Below are positions 53,408 through 64,000 of a DNA stretch of 64,000 nt, in pieces; position 1 is the stretch's first letter; each line of letters starts with the position of its first letter. Both the position numbers and the translations under genes were made by a program. The notes below the pieces were generated by a model that worked only from the letters and a program-made list of their open reading frames with translations, made no database searches and was not told the origin of the DNA. The DNA is from Diadema setosum. Taxonomy: Eukaryota; Echinodermata; Echinoidea; Diadematoida; Diadematidae. The DNA is taken from the NCBI RefSeq assembly GCF_964275005.1, contig NC_092702.1:9854528-9918527 (forward strand). The letters run 5' to 3'.

Positions 53408-56400
53408 GTAAGTTCACTTGTCACTAACTCTATATGTATCGTCTAGACTTCTTTCCTGCTTGCAGAATGCAGCTTGACATCGGACTAGCTCGAAGTTTCG
53501 AGCTACGAATCCAGGAATAACGTGCTAGACCTACGGAGTAAAATATTAATTGTCGTAGTCCCATGGCCTTGAAAACATGCCGGGTATAGTCTATAAGTAC
53601 GTCTGCCGGATCTGCATCACATCAGGTGCGGCTCTTGAGCTTGCCTCTCCACGCACGGATCAGTCCCGTGAAAGTGAAGTCAAACATCATTTTACGAATA
53701 GTCCTATTCGTAATTTTAGAGAAAAATAAAATCAGAACTAACCAGATCTTGTGCATTTAATGCTGCAAATTAAGGCCTACACTTCACGAGATCCTATTCC
53801 ACACAAACAATAAGTTCATAACACATTAATTGATAGAGTAGGTGGGTAAATACTCGAATTTGTTACCCTTATTTTACAGTAAAATTTATTTTACAGGAAG
53901 TCCTGTACTGTTACGTCTGTTATTTTGACAACTCCAGAATTGCTTCATGCTCGTGTAGGCCTACTCATTTAAATGATGTCATCAGGCATGAAGATTGATT
54001 CAAGATGATTCCAGGAACTTGAGGAAGCTTTCCCAGATTTAACTTGGATTATTGAATGCAAGTTACCCAATTTTCGACCGCCTAAATTGCGATAACTATA
54101 CACAGCCCAGTCACTGTATAGATAGCTCGCCCTGACTATGAATGGATTAGCGCGCGCAAATGCCACGCGCGGGCAAAACTGTATACATCGCACTACGAGA
54201 GTGCGGTACTCCATGTATAGGCGACTATAGTACTCCACGCTGTGCGAGAGATTCACCGCATACATAACACGTTCCGATTGAACCATGGCGATAAACTGCA
54301 AATTCTGGCACTGGTGGTATGCAATAAATATCGCGTATAAAACACTCAAGCTATCTCAGAAACTGCTGCCATTGTTGCTGTAGTTGTACACTCTGTACAG
54401 ATTCAATGCAGATAAACAGACTAGTTAGTAACTTCAAATCTTTGAATGAAATAAGTCTATTTTCTATATGTGTTGCTGTGCAACTTTACTTGCCCGTTGG
54501 TGTTACTTACCCGTTGAACTGCTTATGCCAGCTGACCCGGGAGGGTCGCAACAATGATTTTGGGGGTCCGGCAACATGGCCCACTGTTGTGCTCTTCGGA
54601 ACACGTGTGGAGTTAGTTGCATAGTTTGAATTTCGCACTTGATTTGCGCCATTTTTTATTCATGAATTTCAGGGAATTTTTATTCGTAAGAGTGGTCTAT
54701 TCATGGAAACGGTCAAATCAAGGGTAACTTGCTTTAAACTTTTTTTCTTCAGTCTGTTTAGTTCTTCTTCAACCAACAAAGGGATGAATTGTACAGTCTT
54801 TCCTCAATTCTGGTAGGAAGAATCCAGAGCAGAGGTTGTTAACTGAATCAGATGATGATTTAGATGAGGTGTTACCTTCATTGAACCTGCAGCTTCAGTA
54901 TTTTAAGGTTTGATGACAGAATCCGGGCTAAGATATATGCCAGCACCTACAGTATGTGATTTAAATCACATATATGCCAGCACCTATGTGATTTAAATCA
55001 CATGCTATTAGTTTAAAGATAATAAAAAGTTTTGGTACCTCAAAAGTTTCCCTGAATTTCCTTGTCTTGGTTTGTGTTTCACGTTAAAGTACGTTGTCTG
55101 TGAGAATTACTCGCCCCAAAGTGCTCTCATGTCTTAGTAATCATGCAATAATGGTTTCGTACCAGAGCCGTCGCCGTACAGCGTCGATAAATATTGTACG
55201 AAACCACTGACTGCGACCAGCAGCGGGCAGCCCATTGTACGCATAGCTAACTGCGACCAGCAGCCCCATACGCATAGCGTAATGGGGCTTCGCATTGTAA
55301 CATTCAGGATCATGACAGAATTAGTATCGCGGGTAAATGTCAATTTAAAATCCCAAAATTTCTTCGATTTGAAGACTTACCAATTAAGTTGGAAGTATTG
55401 AAAACAGGCTTCGAACAACGTTTGGTTCTGCCAATAGTCCCTTTCTTTTCGAATTGATGACTGAATGTGACTCGGTTGAGAGGACCTTGGGAGAGCTACA
55501 TACACCATGGACCGATGCATGCACTGACTACTACGGCCAGCGCATGCGCACACAAACATCTTATCCGTTGATATGGGATTTGAAATTTGTGCGCATGTGA
55601 TGTGTTCGCATGCACTGGCTGTAGTATTCAGTGTACATGGTGTATGTAGCTCTCCCAAGGTCCTCTCGGCCGAGTCACATTCAGTCATCAATTCGAACAG
55701 AAAGGGACTATAGGCAGAACCAAACGTTGTCCGAAGCCTGTTTTCAATACTTCACCTTAATTGGTAAGTCTTCAAATTGAAGAATTTTTGGGATTTTAAG
55801 TTAACATTTATCCCGCGATACTAAATCTGTCATGATCCTGAATGCTACAATGCAAAGCCCGATTACGCTATGCGTATGGGACTGCTGGTCGCTATGCGTA
55901 TGGGGCTGCTGGTCGCAGTTAATTGCATGATTACTAAGACATGAGAGCACTTTGGGGCGAGTAAGTCTCACAGTGTTAGTTATATGAAAGGTACTTTAAC
56001 CTGAAACATAAACTAAGACAAGGAAATTTTTGAGGTACCAAAACTTTTTATTATGCCTCCGCCACGAAGTGGTGCCGGAGGCATTATGTTTTCGGGTTGT
56101 CCGTCCGTCCGTCCGTCCGTCCGTCCGTCCGTCCTTCCGTCCGTCCGTAATGAATTTTGTGGACAAGGTAACTATCGAAACCTGTTGAGGTATCCTAATG
56201 AAACTTGGCATGTATGTGTATTAGGGGGTGAAGTTGTGCCTATCAACTTTTGGGTGCACATGCTCAAGGTCAAAGGTCAAAAGGTCAAGGTCAAATACAT
56301 AAAATTTCACTATTTCCACCATATCTATTGAATGCCTGAAGATATTTTCTTGAAACTTAGTGTATACATGTATTACCCAATTAAGATTCTCTGGTGAAAG

Positions 56401-59400
56401 TTTGGGTCATGAGGTCAAAGGTCAAAGGTCAAAAGGTCAGGGTCAAATACATAAAATTTCACTATTTCCACCATATCTATTGAATACGTGAAGATATTTT
56501 CTTGAAACTTAGTGTATACATGTATTACCCAATCAAGATTCTCTGGTGAAAGTTTGGGTCATGAGGTCAAAGGTCAAAGGTCAAAAGGTCAAGTAAAAAT
56601 ATTAAAACTTCTTTTTTTTTTTCTCCATACCTTGGAAAATTGTTCAAGGTATCTTCATGGAACATAGTATATTTCATGGGGTTCATGAGGTTCATGGGGT
56701 CAAAGGTCAGGGGTCAAAGGTCAAGTGCAACACTTCAAAATTTTACTATTTCCCTCCTATCATGCAATGCCAGCAGGGTTATTTTTTTTTTTTACACTTG
56801 GTGTATGCATACATGTGTAACCTAATAGAAATTCTCTGGAAAGTTTTTTTTTCTTCTTTTTTTGCCTCAAAGGTCAAAAGGTCAAAGATCAAGTGAAAGT
56901 GCTGAACTAACTTTTTCCTCCATATCTCGGAAGTGGCTCAAGTTATCTTGAAACTTAGTACATATTATGCATGTTCTACCTGAAAGTGATTATCTTATCA
57001 ATTTTAGGGTCAAGGGCCAGATGAAAATGGTAACAATTTACTATTCAATTCAGAAATTGCACTTTTTCTCCACACCTGTACCTTGAAAATTACTGAATGC
57101 CTAAATGTATGAATGGGTCAAAGTCGAGTTAAAAGTCCTTAAATCCCTAGATACATGCTCTCCTATTCATCCAATTAAACCTAGGTCAAGGAAGGTGAAC
57201 ATTCAACACATTTGTGACAAACTTGTCATTTCAATATTTTGCCAATTTTGTGAAAATGTAATCACACATTGTCCACATGTACTATCTAGACCTATTGGGA
57301 AAATCATGCATTATGGCGGAGGCATACCAGTCGCCAAAGCGACATTTCTAGTTATCTTTAAATTCTTTTTTTTTTGTTTCCTTGTTATAGGTGATATGGA
57401 GTATCATCAACACAACATTCTGTTCCTTCAAAGTGAACACGAGGATCAGAACACAGCAATTTTGTCGCAATGAGTACAATCTTACTGGACTGTGCAACCG
57501 TTCATCATGCCCCCTTGCAAACAGTCAGTATGCAACTGTCCGGGAAGAAAATGGTGAGATATATATCATTTTTAAACTTCTCAAGCTGTAGGTTGAATAT
57601 ATTACAATACATTATGTGGGGATCCCAATCATTAATAACCCTTTGTGTGATGGTCTGCACCTATGTGATTTAAATCACATGTTAACTTTTTTTTTGTTTC
57701 CTTTTTAGCTCACCTGAGCTATTGCGAGTGCTCTTCGTCCGTCGTGCGTCGTGCGTAAACTTTTTACATTTTCATCTTCTTCTTGAGAACCCCTTGACCG
57801 ATTTTCACCAAACTTGGCAGGTATCATCTCTAGAGGGATAGAATCTCAATTCGTTCAAGTGGGCACCATACCCCACCTAGGGGGGGGGGGGGGCCCAGAG
57901 GGGCCCAAACTGGCCCAAACACCCCAAAATTAAGGAATCTTAAAAAATCTTCTTCTCTAGAACCAGAAGTGATAAAGCTAAGTTAATACCATGAATTAGT
58001 ACATTGATGACTGTAGTTTCAAGTTTGTTCATGGCGGAATCAGGGATGCCCCCCTTGGGACCCAGGGGAGGGGTCCTAATGGGGCCCAAATTGTACATTT
58101 TCATCTTTTTCTTGAAAATGCCATTATGAATTTTCACCAAAGTTGGCAGGTAGCATCCCTAGGGGGAAAGAATCTCAATTCCATCAAATGGGCACCGTGC
58201 CCCACCTGGGGGGCCCCAGGGGGCCTAAATTTGGACCAAAATTGTAAATTTTCATCTTTTCCTTGAAAACCCTATCACAAATTTTCACCAAACTTGGCAG
58301 GTAGCATCCCTCAGGGGATAGAATCTCAATTCCATCAAATGGGCACCATGCCCCACCTGGGGGGCCCCAGGGGGACTAAATTTCGACCAAAATTGTAAAT
58401 TTTCATCTTTTTCTTGAAAACACTCACAAATTTTCACCAAACTTGGCAGGTAGCATCCCTAGGGGGATAGAATCTCAATTCCATCAAATGGGCACCATCC
58501 CCCCCCCCCCCTCCTGTAAGGAATCTTTACAGATTTTCTCTGGAACCAGAAGTGATTGAGCTTAGTTGATACAATGAGTCAGTATATTGATGACTGTCGT
58601 TTCAAGTTTGTTCATGGGAAAATCAGGGGTGCCCTACCCCCCCCCCCCATCCCCTTGGGACCCAAGGAAGATTGATGGGATGGGGGGGGGGGGGTCTAGA
58701 TGCGGGCCTTAATTTTTATCTTGCTGAAAACAACATAATGGATTTTCACCAAACTTGGCAAGTAGCATTCCCATGGGGATAAGATTTCAAAGTGTTTGAA
58801 TGGGCACCATGCTTTCCCTGGGGCCCCAGGGGGTCCAAACCTCCTAAATTAATGAATATTCAATAATATTTTTCTCTAGTTCTAATCAAAAGTGATAGGG
58901 CTTTAAGTCTTTTTTTTTTCCCCAAGCCGCATAATCCAACATTCTATAAAGTACAGTGTACTTGGTAGGTATTTTTACCAGTGTGATGGAATATGTAAAT
59001 GGACACCATGCCCCCACTCTCAGAGCTACCCCCACCATAAGTTTCCAATGTTCTCTGGTAAGAGTCTGCAAGAATGCATGGAAGGTGAACTTGCGATACT
59101 CAGGTGAGCGCGTGACCCCCGGGTCTCTTGTTATAAGTGATATGGAGTCAGTATCATCAACACAACATTCTGTTCCTTCAAAGTGAACACGAGGATCAGC
59201 AGCTTTACGTGCCTTGCATACAATGTATGTTATGTATGTCAAACACATGTTAGTCAGAATAAATGAGCTACATGTATGCTAAAGCTGTGTGAAAGTATTG
59301 ACACTATTCTGAACCAAGACTTGTACTTATGTGTTCTAAAGTCAAAGCCCTTTTGTCACTGTGTGCCTTTATACTGCCAAGCCAGTCTCAGTATGGTATT

Positions 59401-62400
59401 AATGACTTTGTGTACAGTGTGTTTATTGAAGGATCCAGATACCTCTAGGAGAAAATGACACACAAACAAGGGATCAATTGAAACTTCAGGAAGTCAGATG
59501 TGTACAAGTATGAGGAATTTTATGACCATTTAGAAATCTGTTGCGAATGCTAAAGAGCTGTTGCTTCCTGACATGTATTCTGCACACTATGTCATCAAAG
59601 TCATTCTAGAGACAAAAGAAGACTGTTCACTCAAGATCGTTATGGTGCTTGCAATGGTTTGCAATGGCTTGCAATAGCTTGCAATGGTTTCCTCATATTT
59701 GGATTTCAAAGTAACAAACGAACAAATGTTCCAATAATGCAGAAAACAAGACACATCATAGTTATGTACTTAGATGACTATTCACAAGTTACAGGATATA
59801 TCAATATTCAAATGGTCATATGCATATTTCAACTGTATTTCAGAGGATTTTACTGAATGTCTTAAAGATATATCAAGTTAACTTTAGATAAGCTCTATGT
59901 GATAGAATCTTTATTTGAAAACTTCTGGAAGCAGCAGCATATCTGACTCTTGATATTATCATTATACGTAATTTTAGGATAATGTGCTTGTATCAGTTTT
60001 GCAAGGATGCCATACAATTAAAGTCAGTAAATATTACATAGTAGAGGAGTGAATATCACCATCTTTAAGTAGTTATTACATGTAACAATTTCATCTTCAG
60101 AAGGTCTATTTGTTGTTGAGAGCGGAATGCCTTCCACAGCTGGAAATAAATATTGTCAAGCAGTTCCCTTGAATGTACAGTATGTGTGAGGCTTTCATTC
60201 TATCTCGTTTGCCAAAGTGATAACTGAAACTCATTTCCTACAAAGATGTGGCCTGTGGAGTAAGTGATTAGATGCTGAATTTTGCCAAGCTAATCCAATG
60301 CCTCCTCTAATGATTACTAGGTGTGTGCTACCTGTACATGAAGACAATTGAGAGAGCGGCTTTCCCCGACAGACTGTGGGAGAAAGTCCGCCTTTCAAAG
60401 AACTACGAAAAGGCCCTGGTCCAAATCAACAGGCACCTCAAGTTTTGGCCAGGATTTATCAAGCACAAGTGCAAACAGCGCTTCACCAAGATCACCCAGT
60501 ACCTCATCCGCATGCGAAAGCTCGTCCTGAAGAGACAGTAAGTCTTGGGTGCCATCACAACTGAATCGCAAAGATGGCAGAGTAATGATAATGGGTTTTA
60601 ACCTGTTGAAGACAAGCTGATTTGCTTTGACACATATTTCTCATAAGACAAGTGCATGAGTATACTTGGGACTAGTCTTGAACAAGTCAAATGCAGAGCA
60701 AGAATAGGAAAATCCTTCAGGGTTACAGTCCCGGTATTTGCCTTTTTAGTTATTTTCCCTGTAGATAAATTAGCTACCTTTGTTTAACTTTGCACAGACT
60801 ATATCATTTGTTGGAATATGTAATTATTAGTGTATGATGAATGATAATTTGGACCAAAAGTTAGAAATCAACACTCTTGAATATTATGATATGGAGGTAG
60901 AGGTTGTGATAGCAGAAGTAGCAGTAGAAGTAGTAGAGTGTGTTTAATGTGTTGCACATTTTATAAAAATGCAAAAACTAACATCATAGAAAGGATAGAA
61001 TTTAATGGCATAAACAGTGAGGGAGCTTGACACATGGAACTGTAGTTGTGCATGGTGCAAAGATTCACAGATTATTTGGGACACAAACAGGGTTTTATCG
61101 TTTATTGCTGATAACTGGGCATTTTCTTTCTCACCCTCCTCTTCCCTCCTTCCCACCATTATCACAATTTTCCAGAAAGAAACTTGTACCTTTGGCCCGC
61201 AAGGTTGAGAGGAGAGAATCTCGGCGAGAAGAGAAGGCACTCATCGCTGCCCAGCTGGACAATGCCATCGAGAAAGAGCTGCTAGAACGGCTGAAGTCAG
61301 GCACTGTGAGTTAGAGTCAAAGAACAGTATTTTATAAAGGAACTGTATCAGTGCGTTTCTTTATGTTATGCAGTGATGGATTTGTGGTTGAAAAGAAGGA
61401 AAAAAATCTCCCTAAATCAAACTCCGTAATGAAATCCAGTAATCAATTCTGTATAATTTTTGCTTGATGTTTTTTGTTGTTGTTGTTGGTTTTTTTTTTT
61501 TTTGCTGTCTTTTTGAACAAATAGACTGAACTGAACACAACTGAATGAATATATGCCCAATATTGGATCATTTTAGCTACTCTGCCAGTGTCATACATTT
61601 AGTGTTTCTCATAAAATTCTGACCATGTACAAGGGATGCCAATTTTTCTCTGTAAATTTGAGTCTTTTCATTGAATTCTTATGTAAAAATGGCTCCTCAG
61701 ACAAGCTCATTCGCTTGAAGTGTCCTGGGCTTTGTTATTGAGTAGCTGAGCGGGAAATTTTGGTTTTCTACTGCATAAACTTTCTGCAATGGTGTAAACA
61801 CTGTCAAGAGAATGTGTGCAAGCATGCATTGACCTTGCTATCACATTTGTTCTCTCCAGTATGGTGACATCTATAACTTCCCAACTGTAGCCTTTGACAA
61901 GGCACTGGAAGGGGAGGAGTCAGAGGAAGAGGAGACAGAGGCTGCGGCCCGGAGGGAAGCTACAGCTGCAGAAGAGGTAACCATCAAGCTCGGTCCACAG
62001 TTGTGATCTGTTGGGCCCTGAGTATACAGTGCACTCCCATTATAACGAACACTGTTTTAAAATTCTGGTTACAACGAAGTGAAAATTCAGGCCGCAACAT
62101 TATCCACTCCATTATTTTCGTTGTTTATTCAGTTATAACGAAATTTCGATATAATGAAAGAAAACTGCCGGTCCCCAGGACTTCGGAATAACGCGAGTCC
62201 ACTGTATAAGGACCTTACAGTTGACCCTATGAGACCTCCAGAGCCATCTTTCTTCAAAGAAGGATTTTTAAAGAAATGGGAAATATTTTGATCAGTATCA
62301 ATATCACTCAGGGAGAGAGAAGATTGGGATGAGTAGTTTAGGCTTCTTCCAAGTGAGTAAACTGTGATGCTTAGTTATGTAATGGAAAACTGTAAGTAGT

Positions 62401-63141
62401 AGTTTTTTATTCATTATTATTTATTCACATGTTCTTTGAAATTAGAGGATAGGCACAGTCAGTTTGAAATGAACTTTACAGTGGTGCTCTGTATACATTC
62501 TTACTCATAAATGATGGGCAGTGATGAAATACAAATACAAAACAAGTGTATGGATGATAAAACAAATTGAACTACCTATGTACCTCAAAGGTAGATGAAA
62601 ATTTGGAAAGGGGAGAGCGACCAAGGACTGAGACAAAGAAAAGTTGAATAGGTTGAGAGTGTTGAATTCATGGAGTAAATTCAAATAAGTTATTCTGAAT
62701 ACAGTCAGTAATGAGGTAAACTGTATTGCAATAGGGAGTCTGGTGAATAAGAACCTACCAATGTATGAAAAGGAATTTTTTCACTGTTCATATTTTGGAT
62801 GAGGTATTGACAAGTTGCTATTTTGAGAGTATTGTGTTATATGATTCATCGCCAGAAAAAGATAGTGACAAATCATATCAAAAGTCTCTTTCAACATTGC
62901 TTCATTTATTACTATGTCACCATTTTCGCATTCTTGCATTCCTTGTGACTAATTTTCATTTTTTTTTCAAAAATTGGTATGAGTTTCTGATGATGTGATA
63001 GAATTTATCATTCAGATTTGTTCTTTGTTTTTTGTTTATCTATTTTTCTCTGTTCCTGAATCTTAGGAAGAGGAATTGGAGGAGGAAGTAGAATATGTTG
63101 CCGATGAGGACTTTGAAGAAAGTGATTTAAGCGATTTTGAG
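53393..63141 (+). CDS. MAK16: MAK16, ribosome biogenesis factor (six exons in window, C-terminus beyond window)
   Basis: Exons 53393-53407, 57391-57553, 60321-60537, 61176-61305, 61860-61976 and 63067-63141 join in phase to 239 codons. Family role: MAK16 is a nucleolar protein of early pre-60S particles, needed for large-subunit rRNA processing; yeast Mak16 works with Rpf1. Seen: a Cys-rich block [20 protein letters not shown] (about residues 31-50; in yeast thought to bind a metal cluster), [26 protein letters not shown] region (here [17 protein letters not shown]), [40 protein letters not shown] and YGDIYNFPT, then an acidic tail ([22 protein letters not shown]). Animal MAK16 is about 300 residues, so about 60 are outside. 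No break in the used frame. Confidence 0.96.
53408..55019. other. MAK16 intron 1, proximal part
   Basis: Mostly unassigned. ATGTGATTTAAATCACAT, an 18-bp perfect palindrome, occurs twice at about 54954-55003 and once more at about 57663-57680, on the other side of exon 2. Confidence 0.55.
55020..56053. mobile_element. 1-kb fold-back element with arms of about 430-510 bp
   Basis: TAATAAAAAGTTTTGGTACC at the start and its inverse at the end. The arms match almost to the centre: CTCATGTCTTAGTAATCATG near 55129 against its inverse near 55927, and GAGGACCTTGGGAGAGCTAC near 55480 against its inverse near 55655. The left arm has about 85 extra bases. No ORF. In MAK16 intron 1. Confidence 0.87.
56053..57326. 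mobile_element. TIR element ('ATGCCTCCGCCA'), about 1.27 kb
   Basis: TATGCCTCCGCCACGAAG at the left and TATGGCGGAGGCATA at the right. A (CCGT)n array follows the left end (about 56099-56147). Inside are repeated units with GGTCAAAGGTCAAAGGTCAA and TGAAACTTAGTGTATACATG. Non-autonomous. Ends about 65 bp before MAK16 exon 2. Confidence 0.75.
57391..57553 (+). CDS. MAK16: MAK16 exon 2, residues 6-59
   Basis: Acceptor TTATAG, donor GTGAGA, ends phase 1. Encodes [20 protein letters not shown] and [20 protein letters not shown], near identical to other animal MAK16. Directly preceded by a TIR element. Confidence 0.96.
57706..59131 (+). mobile_element. Non-autonomous TIR element ('AGGTGAGC' family), copy 2, full length
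   Basis: Starts AGCTCACCTGAGCTATTGCG and ends near CTTGCGATACTCAGGTGAGC, which is the inverse of the start with a few changes. Inside are about five diverged repeats (TTTTCACCAAACTTGGCAGG, GGGCACCATGCCCCACC) shared with 1-1012. Lies in MAK16 intron 2, in the same orientation as copy 1. Confidence 0.8.
59127..59199 (+). pseudogene. Partial duplicate of MAK16 exon 2 (broken)
   Basis: Matches exon 2 and its acceptor region from CTTGTTATA to CGAGGATCAG. The acceptor AG is changed to AA, a 4-nt insertion (TCAG) shifts the frame, and homology stops before the Cys-rich block. Abuts the end of the TIR element at 57706-59131. Confidence 0.85.
59200..60320. other. MAK16 intron 2, distal part, nothing recognised
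   Basis: AT-rich intron with a short TTGCAATGG-type repeat at about 59651-59690. Confidence 0.45.
60321..60537 (+). CDS. MAK16: MAK16 exon 3, residues 60-131
   Basis: Acceptor TTACTAG, donor GTAAGT, ends phase 2. Encodes [20 protein letters not shown] and [20 protein letters not shown]. Confidence 0.97.
60597..60695. mobile_element. Short TTAA-type MITE, copy 3 (diverged)
   Basis: In MAK16 intron 3. TTAACCTGTTGAAGACAAGC ... GAGTATACTTGGGAC ... TAGTCTTGAACAAG resembles copies at 1026-1118 and about 5673-5766. Confidence 0.45.
60700..61175. other. MAK16 intron 3 remainder, nothing recognised
   Basis: No repeat or gene signal beyond a short AGTAGAAGT repeat near 60915. Confidence 0.4.
61176..61305 (+). 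CDS. MAK16: MAK16 exon 4, residues 132-175
   Basis: Acceptor TTCCAG, donor GTGAGT, phase 0 end. Encodes [20 protein letters not shown] and [20 protein letters not shown]. Confidence 0.96.
61306..61859. other. MAK16 intron 4, nothing recognised
   Basis: A T-rich tract near 61480-61503 only. Confidence 0.45.
61860..61976 (+). CDS. MAK16: MAK16 exon 5, residues 176-214
   Basis: Acceptor CTCCAG, donor GTAACC; 117 nt, phase 0. Encodes [20 protein letters not shown] and an acidic stretch. Confidence 0.95.
62027..62204. mobile_element. Tigger/pogo-like MITE, 178 bp
   Basis: CAGTGCACTCCCATTATAAC at the left and the inverse of CAGTGGACTCGCGTTATTCC at the right, TA duplication on both sides. The CAGTG.ACTC..TTATAACGAA terminus is the classic Tigger form. 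In MAK16 intron 5. Confidence 0.88.
62205..63066. other. MAK16 intron 5 remainder, nothing recognised
   Basis: No repeat or coding signal. Confidence 0.4.
63067..63141 (+). CDS. MAK16: MAK16 exon 6, residues 215-239
   Basis: Acceptor TCTTAG, donor GTATGT; 75 nt, phase 0. Encodes [20 protein letters not shown] and LSDFE, matching FVEDDEVDESDISDFE in vertebrates. The next exon is beyond 64000. Confidence 0.93.
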
Positions 63142-64000
63142 GTATGTTGATTGTTCCTTTGTGAAGTAGTGTTCACTTCACAGGTCACTGTTCAATGTAA
63201 AGGAAACATCAATTTAAAGGACATGTGGATTAAGTGATTGAATGAAGCAATATCTGTAGAACACATCAGTGAGAGTTTGAGGAAAATCAGACAGTCCATT
63301 CTAAAGTTATGAATTTTTTAAGTTTCTGCTCAGTCACTGCTGGATGAGAAGATTACTACAGCTTGTGATGTCACATATGTAGGATGATATAAAGAAAATA
63401 TAAAGAAATTCAATATATTTTCACTTTTCTTGCATAATAGAAGAACGCTTGACTTGCCTCTTTCAGAAAGCAGGGGGAATAATATTACCCTTAACATATG
63501 TCAGTGACTTGTATTGTTCTATGCATGTGACATCATACACTGTAGTAGTCTTTCAATCCAGCAGTGACTATGCAGATACTTTAAAGATTAATTACTTTTG
63601 AATGGATTGTCCAATTCCTCCCAAACTTTCACTGATGTGTTCTACTATTATTGCTGCATTCACTCAATCCACATGTATATGAAGTTGGACGTGTCCTTCA
63701 AAGGAAGGTAGCACTTGTCAGCTTGAGGAAACATATTTTATATGTGTGATGTTGTATCCTCTCTTCAAAACTTCTGTGAAGGTACTGGTATTTCTGGTAT
63801 TATCTATGTATGGATTTTGAAAACATAAGAGACTGCTTCATTTGTATACCGAGTACTAGGTATCATGTCTTGAAAATGGAACCATCATTGTGGTATTATA
63901 AAAAAACAAGTGCTAGCCGTCATGACTACTTTGCAGTTCAGTAATTATTTAGGTAATGTTGGCTTTTTCTTTTTTCTTAAAATTGATGATGACTGATATA
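63142..64000. other. MAK16 intron 6 (runs out of window)
   Basis: Contains an inverted pair: CAGTCACTGCTGGATGAGAA and GATGTCACAT (about 63330-63380) against TGACATCATAC...CAGCAGTGACTATG (about 63530-63575), with further pairing outward (CACATGTGGATTAAGTGATT near 63219 with its inverse near 63668). Probably a fold-back or MITE of about 500 bp. Confidence 0.5.

Noticed and set aside
59127..59199. A second usable MAK16 exon 2
   Set aside because: Acceptor lost, frame shifted and Cys-rich block missing; the exon at 57391-57553 is intact.

Overview
The window looks like nuclear DNA of a marine invertebrate, most plausibly an echinoderm. It has short intron-split exons of conserved animal genes, very repeat-rich introns, many TIR elements and long G/C and AT homopolymer or dinucleotide tracts. 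The phylum is an inference from the style of the repeats; no sequence here proves it. No bacterial, viral or CRISPR features were seen.

Two conserved housekeeping genes lie head to head about 21 kb apart. On the minus strand, 4065-25549 (with a probable non-coding first exon near 32.1 kb) encodes NCAPH, the kleisin subunit of condensin I. I assembled 17 coding exons whose splice sites and phases all agree, giving a 741-residue protein that appears complete. On the plus strand, from 53393 to beyond the window end, lies MAK16, a nucleolar 60S ribosome biogenesis factor. It starts with a five-codon first exon; six exons (239 residues) are inside the window and the C-terminus is outside.

The region between them (about 32.2-53.4 kb) is a nest of transposable elements. 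At its centre is a full-length non-LTR retrotransposon of I/Jockey type (40291-51072) with a 9-bp target duplication. Its ORF1 has three zinc knuckles; its ORF2 has endonuclease, reverse transcriptase, RNase H and a CCHC motif. ORF2 is open and in frame except for a 2.9-kb hAT-like element (43638-46563) inserted with a clean 8-bp duplication. This LINE itself landed in the 3' end of an older, decayed LINE. Nearby are a piggyBac-like MITE nested inside an element with long TIRs, a cluster of perfect palindromes and fold-backs, a 220-bp (TA)n tract, a degenerate 'TTAGAC' minisatellite and a recent ~0.6-kb tandem duplication.

The introns hold further mobile elements. These include pogo-like MITEs with TA duplications, a 3.1-kb TIR element, and an element carrying seven evenly spaced RFX X-box palindromes. 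There are also two unrelated TIR elements with telomere-like cores, a 1-kb fold-back, and a repeat of TIR type found at both ends of the window. Next to this last repeat in MAK16 intron 2 lies a broken partial copy of MAK16 exon 2.

I did not find a convincing new multi-gene system. The most useful points for follow-up are the X-box array element, the nested LINE/hAT insertion, the fold-back next to MAK16 exon 2, and the exon 2 duplicate.
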